NCBI GenBank assembly: GCA_016844545.1
Contig: JAENJC010000043.1
Span: forward strand, 1 to 8,536
Origin: Deltaproteobacteria bacterium
GTDB lineage: Bacteria > Desulfobacterota > JAENJC01
DNA: 8,536 bases
Reading direction: 5' to 3'
Below, one piece after another: positions 1-5,784 of the stretch (position 1 is its first letter; each line of letters begins with the position of its first letter). The notes beneath the pieces are model-generated. The model was not told the DNA's origin. It was given only the letters and a program-made list of their open reading frames with translations, and searched no databases. Made by a program: the position numbers and the translations under genes.

Positions 1-27
1 AGAAAGGACGTTGACCCCTTTTTGCTC

Positions 28-55
28 TTGACATCTACTGATAATTAAATATACT
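28..55 (+). promoter_or_regulatory. sigma-70 promoter of tRNA-Asn
   Basis: TTGACA at 28-33 and TATACT at 50-55 are separated by 16 bp, a near-perfect housekeeping promoter. The predicted start of transcription is near 61-63, only a few bases before the mature tRNA, as is common for tRNA genes. A weaker overlapping -35-like TTGACC lies at 11-16. Confidence 0.8.
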
Positions 56-66
56 AAAACGCTCAT

Positions 67-142
67 TGCCCGATAGCTCAGTTGGTAGAGCAGGTGACTG
101 TTAATCACCCTGTCGCAGGTTCGAATCCTGCTCGGGCAGCCA
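67..142 (+). tRNA. tRNA-Asn (anticodon GTT)
   Basis: The sequence folds as a complete 76-nt cloverleaf. The acceptor stem TGCCCGA (67-73) pairs with TCGGGCA (132-138), followed by discriminator G139 and an encoded CCA (140-142). The anticodon stem is GGTGA (93-97) with TCACC (105-109) around the loop CTGTTAA, giving anticodon GTT at 100-102, which reads Asn codons AAC and AAT. The T arm is GCAGG (115-119) and CCTGC (127-131) around TTCGAAT. It stands alone with its own promoter and terminator, so it appears to be a single-gene transcription unit. Confidence 0.98.
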
Positions 143-153
143 GTTGATTATTG

Positions 154-188
154 AAGGCAGAAAACATACGTTTTCTGCCTTTTTTATT
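154..188 (+). terminator. intrinsic terminator of tRNA-Asn
   Basis: A perfect 12-bp stem (154-165 with 170-181) closes a four-base ATAC loop and is followed by a T tract (180-185). It lies 11 bp after the tRNA CCA end. The core GGCAGAAAA / TTTTCTGCC makes it a convincing Rho-independent terminator that separates the tRNA unit from the gap operon. Confidence 0.92.
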
Positions 189-205
189 ATTGTCTCATAA
201 TTTAG

Positions 206-233
206 TTGACGGAAAGGGCTTTTTGGGTATAAT
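206..233 (+). promoter_or_regulatory. sigma-70 promoter of the gap-pgk-tpiA-secG operon
   Basis: TTGACG (206-211) and TATAAT (228-233) are separated by 16 bp. This is the best promoter between the tRNA terminator and gap. The predicted start near 240 gives a leader of about 160 nt that contains the repeat-like element at 249-358. A much weaker alternative, TTGCTG (356-361) with TATAGA (379-384) and 17 bp spacing, lies just downstream of that element and would give a short leader. Confidence 0.75.
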
Positions 234-248
234 TCATTTACAGCGTCG

Positions 249-358
249 TAAAAAATCATCTGCTGCGTTGCGCTGCATCCTTCGTCATTCCAGCGTAACT
301 ACATGTACGCTTCATTCCTCAGGAATTGCACGCCTTGCATCTGAAGCTTTTTACTTTG
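249..358 (+). repeat. repeat-like palindromic element in the gap leader
   Basis: This non-coding block starts in an A run (250-255) and ends in GCTTTTTACTTTG. Its two halves are imperfect inverted copies: the left half contains ATCTGCTGCGTTGCGCTGCA, and the reverse complement of the right half contains CAGATGCAAGGCGTGCAATT. Both converge on AGCGTA (292-297) and TACGCT (306-311). It resembles an intergenic element I recall from deltaproteobacterial and related genomes, but only one copy is in this window, so its dispersed nature is not shown here. An open frame passing through it (151-390) is not considered a gene. Confidence 0.5.
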
Positions 359-403
359 CTGTCAAATATTTTTTAATATATAGACCATAATAAGGAGGGT
401 GTC

Positions 404-1408
404 ATGGCTGTTAAAGTTGCTATTAATGGATTCGGAAGGATAGGGAGGAATATCCTGAGGACCTCTCTTAATAATAAGGATCTGGATTTTGTGGCCATAA
501 ACGATCTCACTGACGCAGAGACACTGGCCCATCTGCTGAAATACGACTCTGTTCACGGGATCCTTGATGCAGAGGTAAAGGCGAAGGATGGCGCCATTGT
601 TGTTAATGGAAAGGAGATAAAGATACTGGCCCTTAAAGACCCTGCAGAGCTTCCATGGAAGGCGATGGGAGTGGATATTGCCCTGGAATGCTCCGGCCTC
701 TTTACCGACAGGGAAAAGGCATCCAAGCATTTGGCTGCAGGTGCAAAGAAAGTAATTATATCCGCACCTGCAAAGAACCCCGATATAACAATAGTCATGG
801 GTGTTAATGAAGATAAATACGATCCTGCGAATCATAATATCATTTCCAACGCTTCCTGCACAACCAACTGTCTGGCCCCAGTTGCAAAGGTCATCCTTGA
901 GAATTTCGGGATAGCGAGAGGGTTGATGACTACAATCCATTCCTATACCAACGACCAGAGGATTCTTGACCTTCCTCACAAGGACTTGAGACGTGCCAGG
1001 GCTGCTGCCCTTTCCATGATCCCTACAACTACCGGTGCTGCATCTGCCGTTTCGCTTGTCCTTCCTGAGCTTAAAGGAAAGCTGGATGGCCTTGCAATAA
1101 GGGTTCCTACTCCTAACGTATCTCTTGTTGACCTCGTAGTAGATGTAGAGAAGGATACAACTGTGGAAGAGGTCAATGCGGCGCTGAAGAAGGCCGCAGA
1201 TGGTAAGCTTAAAGGGATACTTCAGTTCTGTGAAGAGGAACTGGTGTCACGCGACTTCAACGGGAACGACCACTCTTCAATAGTTGATGCTGCAACTACA
1301 ACAGTTATTGACAAGAGGATGGTGAAGGTCCTTTCATGGTATGACAACGAGTGGGGTTACTCTTCAAGGATGAGGGACCTTGCAGTCTATATTGCAAAGA
1401 AGTTTTAA
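404..1408 (+). CDS. gap: type I glyceraldehyde-3-phosphate dehydrogenase, NAD-dependent
   Basis: This cytosolic glycolytic enzyme oxidises and phosphorylates glyceraldehyde 3-phosphate to 1,3-bisphosphoglycerate and can run in reverse in gluconeogenesis. The 334-residue length is typical for the homotetramer subunit. The N-terminal Rossmann domain starts with INGFGRIGR (7-15), and D34 in AINDLTD suggests NAD rather than NADP use. The catalytic motif SNASCTTNC puts the nucleophile at C152, and H179 in TIHSYTNDQ is the general base. The C-terminal WYDNEWGYS (312-320) is also conserved. The ATG is preceded by AAGGAGGG (392-399) at good spacing. It is the first gene of a gap-pgk-tpiA-secG operon, so its product feeds directly into the next enzyme, phosphoglycerate kinase. 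No key residue is missing. Confidence 0.99.
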   Translation: MAVKVAINGFGRIGRNILRTSLNNKDLDFVAINDLTDAETLAHLLKYDSVHGILDAEVKAKDGAIVVNGKEIKILALKDPAELPWKAMGVDIALECSGLFTDREKASKHLAAGAKKVIISAPAKNPDITIVMGVNEDKYDPANHNIISNASCTTNCLAPVAKVILENFGIARGLMTTIHSYTNDQRILDLPHKDLRRARAAALSMIPTTTGAASAVSLVLPELKGKLDGLAIRVPTPNVSLVDLVVDVEKDTTVEEVNAALKKAADGKLKGILQFCEEELVSRDFNGNDHSSIVDAATTTVIDKRMVKVLSWYDNEWGYSSRMRDLAVYIAKKF

Positions 1409-1425
1409 TTCTGCAAATCTTGTTT

Positions 1426-1468
1426 CACGCAAAGGTGCAAAGGTTTCCCTCTGCGCCTAAGTGTTTTT
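1426..1468 (+). repeat. hairpin with T tract between gap and pgk, related to the repeat before rho
   Basis: AGGTGCAAAG (1433-1442) pairs with CTCTGCGCCT (1449-1458) around a 6-nt loop, with one G-U pair and one mismatch. An outer CAC/GTG pair closes it (1426-1428 with 1461-1463), and TTTTT follows (1464-1468). The right arm CTCTGCGCCT is identical to part of the inverted repeat at 4136-4145, so the two probably belong to one degenerate family. The T tract makes a leaky terminator possible, which would lower pgk, tpiA and secG relative to gap. Function is inferred only. Confidence 0.45.
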
Positions 1469-1497
1469 AATTTGTTCATGATTTGAGGTAAGACATT

Positions 1498-2688
1498 ATG
1501 AAAGAGAAGCTTTCCATAAGAGATGTGAACCTGAAGGGGAAGAGGGTCTTTATCAGGGTTGACTTTAATGTCCCTCAGGACGAACATGGGAATATAACCG
1601 ACGACACCAGGATAAGAGCTGTCCTTCCCACTATCAACCATGCCCTTGATGAGGGGGCCAAGGTGATCCTTGCTTCTCACATGGGCAGGCCCAAGGACCG
1701 GGAACTGAAGTACTCCCTGGCTCCTGTCGCAAAGAGGCTTGGCAGGCTGATAGAGAAGGAAATAATCTTCCTTGACGATTGCATAGGGCCGGACGTTGAG
1801 AAGATCGTCAATTCAATGAAGGTTGGAGACATCATCCTCCTGGAGAATGTCAGATTTTATAACGAAGAGGAAAAGAACGACGATGCCTTTGCCCAAAAGC
1901 TGGCCAGGCTTGCTGACATATATGTGAACGATGCCTTTGCAACAGCCCACAGGGCCCATGCTACGACCCACGGAATTACGAAGTACGTTAGCCCCTCTGT
2001 GGCGGGGCTCCTGATGCAGAAGGAGCTAGAATACTTCAGGAAGGCCATGGAAAACCCGATGAGGCCCTTTGTGGCAATCATAGGCGGCGCCAAGGTATCC
2101 AGCAAGCTAAACGTACTTCTTAACCTGTGCGATAAGGTCGACAAGATCATTGTCGGCGGGGGGATGGCCAATACTTTTCTGAAGGCAATGAACTATAATG
2201 TGGGCAAGTCCATGGTTGAAGAGGACATGCTTGAGACTGCCAGGCTTGTAATGGCCAAGGCCAAGGACAAAGGGGTAAAGTTCTATCTTCCGGTGGATTG
2301 CGTAGTGGCCGACAAATTTGCCCCTGATGCGGAAAGCAAGGTAACTACTACCCAGGAGATACCGAAGGAGTGGATGGCGTTAGATATCGGCCCAGCCACT
2401 ACTACCTTGTTCGGAGAGGCGCTCCAGAATGCAAAGACCATAATCTGGAACGGTCCCATGGGGGTATTTGAGATGGATGCGTTCAGCCGCGGCACTTATG
2501 CCACGGTGTCCCATGTGGCGAATTCATATGCGCTGACCATTGTCGGCGGAGGGGACACGGATGTTGCCATACACAGGGCGGGAGAGTATGCCAAGATATC
2601 ATATATATCCACCGGCGGTGGAGCCTTCCTGGAGTTGCTGGAGGGGAAGGAGCTTCCAGGGATTGTGGCGTTGACGGATAAAACATGA
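1498..2688 (+). CDS. pgk: phosphoglycerate kinase
   Basis: The enzyme transfers the acyl phosphate of 1,3-bisphosphoglycerate to ADP, making ATP and 3-phosphoglycerate in the cytosol. At 396 residues it is a standard monomeric two-domain PGK. The signature RVDFNVP is at 20-26, the substrate-binding HMGRP at 61-65 and LLENVRF at 114-120. The interdomain GGAKVSSK is at 196-203, and the nucleotide-binding C-terminal domain has WNGPMGVFE (317-325), GGGDTD (350-355) and STGGGAFLELLEGK (371-384). GGGDTD replaces the commoner GGGDS, a conservative change. GAGG (1485-1488) sits 9 bp before the ATG. The gene follows gap by 89 bp and overlaps tpiA by four bases (ATGA). It is intact. Confidence 0.99.
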   Translation: MKEKLSIRDVNLKGKRVFIRVDFNVPQDEHGNITDDTRIRAVLPTINHALDEGAKVILASHMGRPKDRELKYSLAPVAKRLGRLIEKEIIFLDDCIGPDVEKIVNSMKVGDIILLENVRFYNEEEKNDDAFAQKLARLADIYVNDAFATAHRAHATTHGITKYVSPSVAGLLMQKELEYFRKAMENPMRPFVAIIGGAKVSSKLNVLLNLCDKVDKIIVGGGMANTFLKAMNYNVGKSMVEEDMLETARLVMAKAKDKGVKFYLPVDCVVADKFAPDAESKVTTTQEIPKEWMALDIGPATTTLFGEALQNAKTIIWNGPMGVFEMDAFSRGTYATVSHVANSYALTIVGGGDTDVAIHRAGEYAKISYISTGGGAFLELLEGKELPGIVALTDKT

Positions 2689-3470
2689 GAAAACCTGTAA
2701 TAGTCGGGAACTGGAAGATGAACTACACCATTCCTGATGCCCTTGAACTTGTTAAGAGGCTCAAGATGATGGTGTCAGAGGTGAAAGGGAGGGAGATAGT
2801 TGTTGCCCCGCCTTTTACAGCCCTGAGTTCCATATCAAAAGCGCTCGTAGGTAGTAATATGACTATGGCCGCCCAGAATTTCTATTGGGAGGATAAGGGG
2901 GCATTTACAGGTGAAGTATCCGCAGAGATGCTTCTTGATGCCGGATGTGATTATGTTATTGTAGGTCATTCCGAACGTAGACAGTTATTTGCGGAGAATG
3001 ATGAAGGGGTCAATAGGAAGGTACGGTTGGCGCTATCCTCAGGGCTCATACCTATCATTTGCGTTGGAGAGACCCTCGCAGAAAGAGACGGAGGGGAGAC
3101 TATTCCGGTCATTGAAAGACAGTTGACAACCAGTCTCAAGAATGTTAATATTCCTGACTCTGAAGATTTGGTCATAGCTTATGAGCCAGTGTGGGCCATT
3201 GGGACAGGAAAGACAGCCACTCCGGGACAGGCCCAGGATGTTCATTCCTATATACGGGAACTTTTGAAGAAGATATTCAATGACGCCGCTGACGATATAA
3301 GAATCCTATACGGCGGCAGCGTAAAACCTGAAAATATCGATGAGCTTATGACTGAACCTGATATTGACGGAGCCTTGGTTGGAGGGGCAAGCCTTAAGGC
3401 GGATTCATTTGCGAGGATAGTCAAATTCAAGGTTCCTGAGATGGCAAAGGATACGGAGCATTACTTATAG
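2685..3470 (+). CDS. tpiA: triosephosphate isomerase
   Basis: This cytosolic TIM-barrel homodimer interconverts dihydroxyacetone phosphate and glyceraldehyde 3-phosphate. The 261 residues include all catalytic landmarks: N9 and K11 in GNWKMN, the electrophile H95 in VIVGHSERR (91-99), and the base E167 in AYEPVWAIGTG (165-175), the last part of which is the mobile loop. The phosphate-binding YGGSVKPEN (209-217) and GALVGGASL (229-237) are also present. The ATG overlaps the pgk stop as ATGA with only a weak upstream ribosome binding site, so translation is likely coupled to pgk. The C-terminal tail after KFKV (residues 247-261) is slightly longer than in many homologues, with nothing to suggest a special role. 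Confidence 0.99.
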   Translation: MRKPVIVGNWKMNYTIPDALELVKRLKMMVSEVKGREIVVAPPFTALSSISKALVGSNMTMAAQNFYWEDKGAFTGEVSAEMLLDAGCDYVIVGHSERRQLFAENDEGVNRKVRLALSSGLIPIICVGETLAERDGGETIPVIERQLTTSLKNVNIPDSEDLVIAYEPVWAIGTGKTATPGQAQDVHSYIRELLKKIFNDAADDIRILYGGSVKPENIDELMTEPDIDGALVGGASLKADSFARIVKFKVPEMAKDTEHYL

Positions 3471-3476
3471 GTCAGG

Positions 3477-3501
3477 CAGGGCACAGTATGTTGTGCCTCT
3501 G
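3477..3501 (+). other. stem-loop between tpiA and secG
   Basis: GGCACA (3480-3485) pairs perfectly with TGTGCC (3492-3497) around a 6-nt loop, and CAG (3477-3479) can pair with CTG (3499-3501) across a single bulged T. No T tract follows, so it is not an intrinsic terminator. It could be a transcript processing or stability element within the operon, or chance. Confidence 0.35.
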
Positions 3502-3523
3502 TAACTAATAATTGGGGGTTAAT

Positions 3524-3844
3524 ATGACGGTAGTTATAACAATAATACATGTATTTGTGGCCATTTCCCTTGTACTGGTTGTTCTCCTCCAGAGCGGGAA
3601 GGGCGCTGATATGGGAGCAGCCTTTGGTGGCGCATCCCAGACCATATTCGGGAGCAGCGGCGCTGCAACCTTCCTTGGCAGGCTCACAGCTGCAGCCGCT
3701 ATAATATTCATGATAACATCCCTATCCTTGACGGTGATAGGCGGCTCTAAAACCAGTTCTGTTATGCCTGAAACTGCTAAATCGACGGCTGTCAAGCCCC
3801 AGGAGGCAAAACCGGCTTCGACTCAGGAAGTACCGGCAAAGTAA
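3524..3844 (+). CDS. secG: Sec translocon subunit SecG
   Basis: SecG is a small inner-membrane protein that associates with SecYE and aids SecA-driven protein export. The predicted 106 residues show a first membrane helix (about 3-22), the conserved cytoplasmic loop LLQSGKGADMGAAFGG (21-36), a second helix (about 54-74) and a Lys/Pro/Ala-rich hydrophilic tail. That is the usual SecG layout and length. I chose the ATG at 3524, which has a G-rich ribosome binding site (GGGGG, 3514-3518) five bases upstream. An in-frame TTG at 3512 would overlap that site and add only four residues. The gene lies 53 bp after tpiA, a common partnership of secG with glycolysis operons that reflects gene order rather than shared biochemistry. 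Confidence 0.95.
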   Translation: MTVVITIIHVFVAISLVLVVLLQSGKGADMGAAFGGASQTIFGSSGAATFLGRLTAAAAIIFMITSLSLTVIGGSKTSSVMPETAKSTAVKPQEAKPASTQEVPAK

Positions 3845-3854
3845 CGGATATCCG
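3845..3854. promoter_or_regulatory. 10-bp perfect palindrome next to the rho-leader promoter
   Basis: CGGATATCCG is a perfect palindrome directly after the secG stop codon and one base upstream of the -35 hexamer at 3856. Its position would suit an operator, but a 10-bp palindrome can easily arise by chance and no second copy was seen. Confidence 0.2.
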
Positions 3855-3855
3855 C

Positions 3856-3884
3856 TTGACAATATCTGAAAAGTCGGGTATATC
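3856..3884 (+). promoter_or_regulatory. sigma-70 promoter, probably for rho
   Basis: TTGACA (3856-3861) and TATATC (3879-3884) are separated by 17 bp. The -35 is a perfect consensus. The predicted start near 3891 would give rho a leader of about 340 nt, unusually long but known for genes controlled by attenuation. No intrinsic terminator separates secG from this promoter, so some readthrough from the upstream operon is possible. Confidence 0.65.
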
Positions 3885-4085
3885 TTATATCAACCTAAAA
3901 AACAACCTATTAACCTAACCGATAAGGGTACAGAAAATCCCCGTAATAGCTGAGAAGAGTGAACTACAGTATAAAGCCTCCCGATCACCTCTTCCATCTT
4001 AAAAAAATCCCAAATAGAGTTCATGGTAATAAGCTTCCTACAAAAAGAGAATCAAGATTGATAAAGCCGTACAAACTTAACATCT

Positions 4086-4152
4086 ACCGCGGAGGCGCTG
4101 AGACGCGGAGTTAAACATATTGAAATTAAGTTTTTCTCTGCGCCTCTGCGGT
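4086..4152 (+). repeat. GC-rich inverted repeat before rho
   Basis: The left arm ACCGCGGAGGCGCTGAG (4086-4102) and the reverse complement of the right arm (4136-4152) match at 15 of 17 positions around a 33-bp AT-rich centre. The left half also repeats GCGGAG (4089-4094 and 4105-4110). The composition differs sharply from the AT-rich surroundings. It looks like a member of the widespread intergenic family with cores such as CTCTGCGCCTCTGCGG, and shares CTCTGCGCCT with the element between gap and pgk. No T tract directly follows, so it is not a classical terminator. Confidence 0.65.
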
Positions 4153-4231
4153 GGAAAAAAGCCTTTTCCTGACTTTTTACAAGACCATCAAATGTTAATA
4201 GACGTATTTTATTAATTAAACGAGGAGAAGT

Positions 4232-5494
4232 ATGAATCTGAAAGAATTGAAAGAGAAGAAGATAAACGAACTTACGGCACTTGCCAGGGAGTTCAACATT
4301 GAAGGCGCTGCCGGAATGAGGAGGCAGGACCTCATATTTGCCCTTCTTCAGGCCCAGACAGACAAGAACGGGATGATATCCAGCGAAGGGGTGCTGGAGA
4401 TACTCCCTGATGGATTTGGATTCCTGAGGGCACCCGATTATAACTATCTGCCTGGTCCTGACGACATATATGTATCCCCGTCACAGATTAGAAGGTTCAA
4501 CCTTAAGACAGGGGATACAGTTTCCGGCCAGATAAGGCCTCCAAAGGAGTCAGAGAAATACTTCGCCCTTCTCAAGGTTGACAAAGTGAACTTTGAAGAC
4601 CCTGAAGTGGCCAGGGACAAGATACTTTTCGACAACCTTACACCTCTTTATCCTCAGGAAAGGATAAGACTTGAGGTTCCGCCAAAGAACCCTAAGGATA
4701 AAGATATGACCATGAGGGTTATTGATCTGATGGCGCCCATAGGCAAGGGGCAGAGGAGCCTGATAGTAGCCCCTCCTCGGACAGGTAAGACGGTTCTCCT
4801 CCATAATATAGCCAACTCCATTACAACCAATCATCCTGAGATAGTCCTTATAGTTCTTCTTATAGATGAGAGGCCTGAGGAGGTTACCGACATGCAGCGT
4901 TCTGTGAAGGGTGAGGTTATAAGCTCCACCTTTGACGAGCCGGCCCAGAGACATGTTCAGGTGGCGGAGATGGTGATAGAAAAGGCGAAGAGGCTGGTGG
5001 AGCACAAAAAGGACGTGGTGATACTCCTTGACAGCATAACAAGGCTTGCACGAGCATACAATACTGTAGTTCCTCCAAGCGGGAAGATTCTGTCCGGCGG
5101 AGTTGATTCCAATGCCCTTCACAGGCCGAAGAGATTCTTTGGCGCTGCGAGAAACATAGAAGAAGGGGGTTCGCTAACTATCATTGCGACTGCCCTTATA
5201 GATACAGGCAGCAGGATGGATGAGGTCATATTCGAGGAGTTCAAGGGAACCGGCAACATGGAGCTTGTGCTTGACAGGAAGCTTGCTGACAAGAGGGTAT
5301 TCCCTGCAATAGATATAGCCAAATCCGGGACGAGAAAGGAAGAGCTTATACTCCCGGACAATGAGCTTAAGAGGATATGGGTGCTGAGAAAGTATCTCTC
5401 TCAGATGGGGACCTCAGATTCCATGGATTTCCTGCTGGAAAAGATACAGGGCACCAAGACGAACAAGGATTTTCTAGATTCAATGAGTAAATAA
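4232..5494 (+). CDS. rho: transcription termination factor Rho
   Basis: Rho is a ring-shaped hexameric RNA-dependent ATPase that loads on C-rich untranslated RNA and dislodges RNA polymerase. The 420 residues match the classic length (E. coli 419). An N-terminal helical domain (about 1-45) precedes the RNA-binding cold-shock-like domain with GFGFLR (61-66). The ATPase core has the Walker A APPRTGKT (180-187), the Walker B VVILLDSITRLARAYN with D267, and GKILSGGVD (284-292) in the secondary RNA-binding loop region. GTRKEEL (367-373) holds the likely arginine finger R368. There is no large N-terminal insertion as seen in some phyla. GAGGAG (4222-4227) lies four bases before the ATG. rpmE follows after 63 bp with its own promoter. 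The long C-rich leader suggests self-control by termination. Confidence 0.99.
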   Translation: MNLKELKEKKINELTALAREFNIEGAAGMRRQDLIFALLQAQTDKNGMISSEGVLEILPDGFGFLRAPDYNYLPGPDDIYVSPSQIRRFNLKTGDTVSGQIRPPKESEKYFALLKVDKVNFEDPEVARDKILFDNLTPLYPQERIRLEVPPKNPKDKDMTMRVIDLMAPIGKGQRSLIVAPPRTGKTVLLHNIANSITTNHPEIVLIVLLIDERPEEVTDMQRSVKGEVISSTFDEPAQRHVQVAEMVIEKAKRLVEHKKDVVILLDSITRLARAYNTVVPPSGKILSGGVDSNALHRPKRFFGAARNIEEGGSLTIIATALIDTGSRMDEVIFEEFKGTGNMELVLDRKLADKRVFPAIDIAKSGTRKEELILPDNELKRIWVLRKYLSQMGTSDSMDFLLEKIQGTKTNKDFLDSMSK

Positions 5495-5497
5495 GTC

Positions 5498-5526
5498 TTG
5501 AATTACAAGAAGACACTCTATATAAT
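5498..5526 (+). promoter_or_regulatory. sigma-70 promoter of rpmE and downstream genes
   Basis: TTGAAT (5498-5503) and a perfect TATAAT (5521-5526) are separated by exactly 17 bp. Transcription would start near 5533, giving a leader of about 25 nt that carries the rpmE ribosome binding site. It lets rpmE-DUF1385-prfA-prmC be made at a higher level than rho. Confidence 0.75.
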
Positions 5527-5557
5527 ATGAGGTTCAAAAAATAGCGGAGGTTTTGAA

Positions 5558-5770
5558 ATGAAAGAAGGGATTCATCCAGATTACGTTGATGTAAATATTA
5601 ACTGTGCCTGCGGGAATGTTATGCCAACTCGTTCAACGAGGGGAAGCAGCATAATGGTCGATATCTGCTCCAATTGTCATCCGTTCTATACAGGAAAGCA
5701 GAAGCTTTCCACAATCGGCGGCAGGGTCGAGAAGTTCCAGAAGAAATATGCCAATACAAAAAAGGCCTGA
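5558..5770 (+). CDS. rpmE: 50S ribosomal protein L31, zinc-binding type
   Basis: L31 bridges the large and small ribosomal subunits. The 70-residue product is full length and opens with the typical KEGIHPDY (2-9). It carries the four cysteines of the zinc-containing (C+) form: C16 and C18 in NCACG, and C37 and C40 in CSNCHPFYTG. A zinc-free paralogue that replaces C+ L31 under zinc starvation in some bacteria is not present in this window. GGAGG (5546-5550) sits seven bases before the ATG. The gene has its own strong promoter and is followed after 14 bp by the DUF1385 gene, the usual order downstream of rho in several Gram-negative phyla. Confidence 0.98.
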   Translation: MKEGIHPDYVDVNINCACGNVMPTRSTRGSSIMVDICSNCHPFYTGKQKLSTIGGRVEKFQKKYANTKKA

Positions 5771-5784
5771 TTCTGGAGGCTCTA

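Larger units (their letters stand above)
3845..4231 (+). other. non-coding leader region of rho with C-rich, G-poor segments
   Basis: These 387 bp hold no convincing gene. They contain the palindrome and promoter above, then two C-rich and G-poor tracts: 3891-3920 has 10 C and no G, and 3977-4011 has 15 C and one G. Such sequence is typical of Rho utilisation sites. Between them GAAGAGTGA (3954-3962) can pair with TCACCTCTTC (3985-3994) with one bulge. A GC-rich inverted repeat follows at 4086-4152. Because rho in other bacteria (E. coli, B. subtilis) is known to limit its own transcription, Rho-dependent attenuation here is a reasonable inference. Confidence 0.5.

Noticed and set aside
151..390. 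79-codon open frame between the tRNA and gap on the + strand
   Set aside because: It starts inside the tRNA terminator hairpin, crosses the gap promoter and the palindromic repeat-like element, has no ribosome binding site and encodes nothing recognisable.
362..979. Long open frame on the - strand opposite gap
   Set aside because: It is a shadow of the well-supported gap gene, with no ribosome binding site and no family resemblance.
3512..3523. TTG start for SecG four codons upstream of the chosen ATG
   Set aside because: This TTG overlaps the G-rich stretch that serves as ribosome binding site for the ATG at 3524, which is the better start.
3890..3997. 35-codon open frame on the - strand in the rho leader
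   Set aside because: It has no well-placed ribosome binding site and no recognisable similarity, and opposes the predicted promoter. It is too short to support from sequence alone, though a gene remnant cannot be excluded.
3921..4011. Riboswitch-like segment containing AAAGCCTCC, reminiscent of c-di-GMP-I riboswitches
   Set aside because: The other conserved parts of that class (the GGGCAAACC-like strand, the GAAA tetraloop and its receptor) are not found, and the pairing is weak.
4025..4063. Possible 12-codon leader peptide (ATG near 4025) before rho
   Set aside because: There is no convincing ribosome binding site, and it ends about 170 bp before rho without clear attenuator structure around it.
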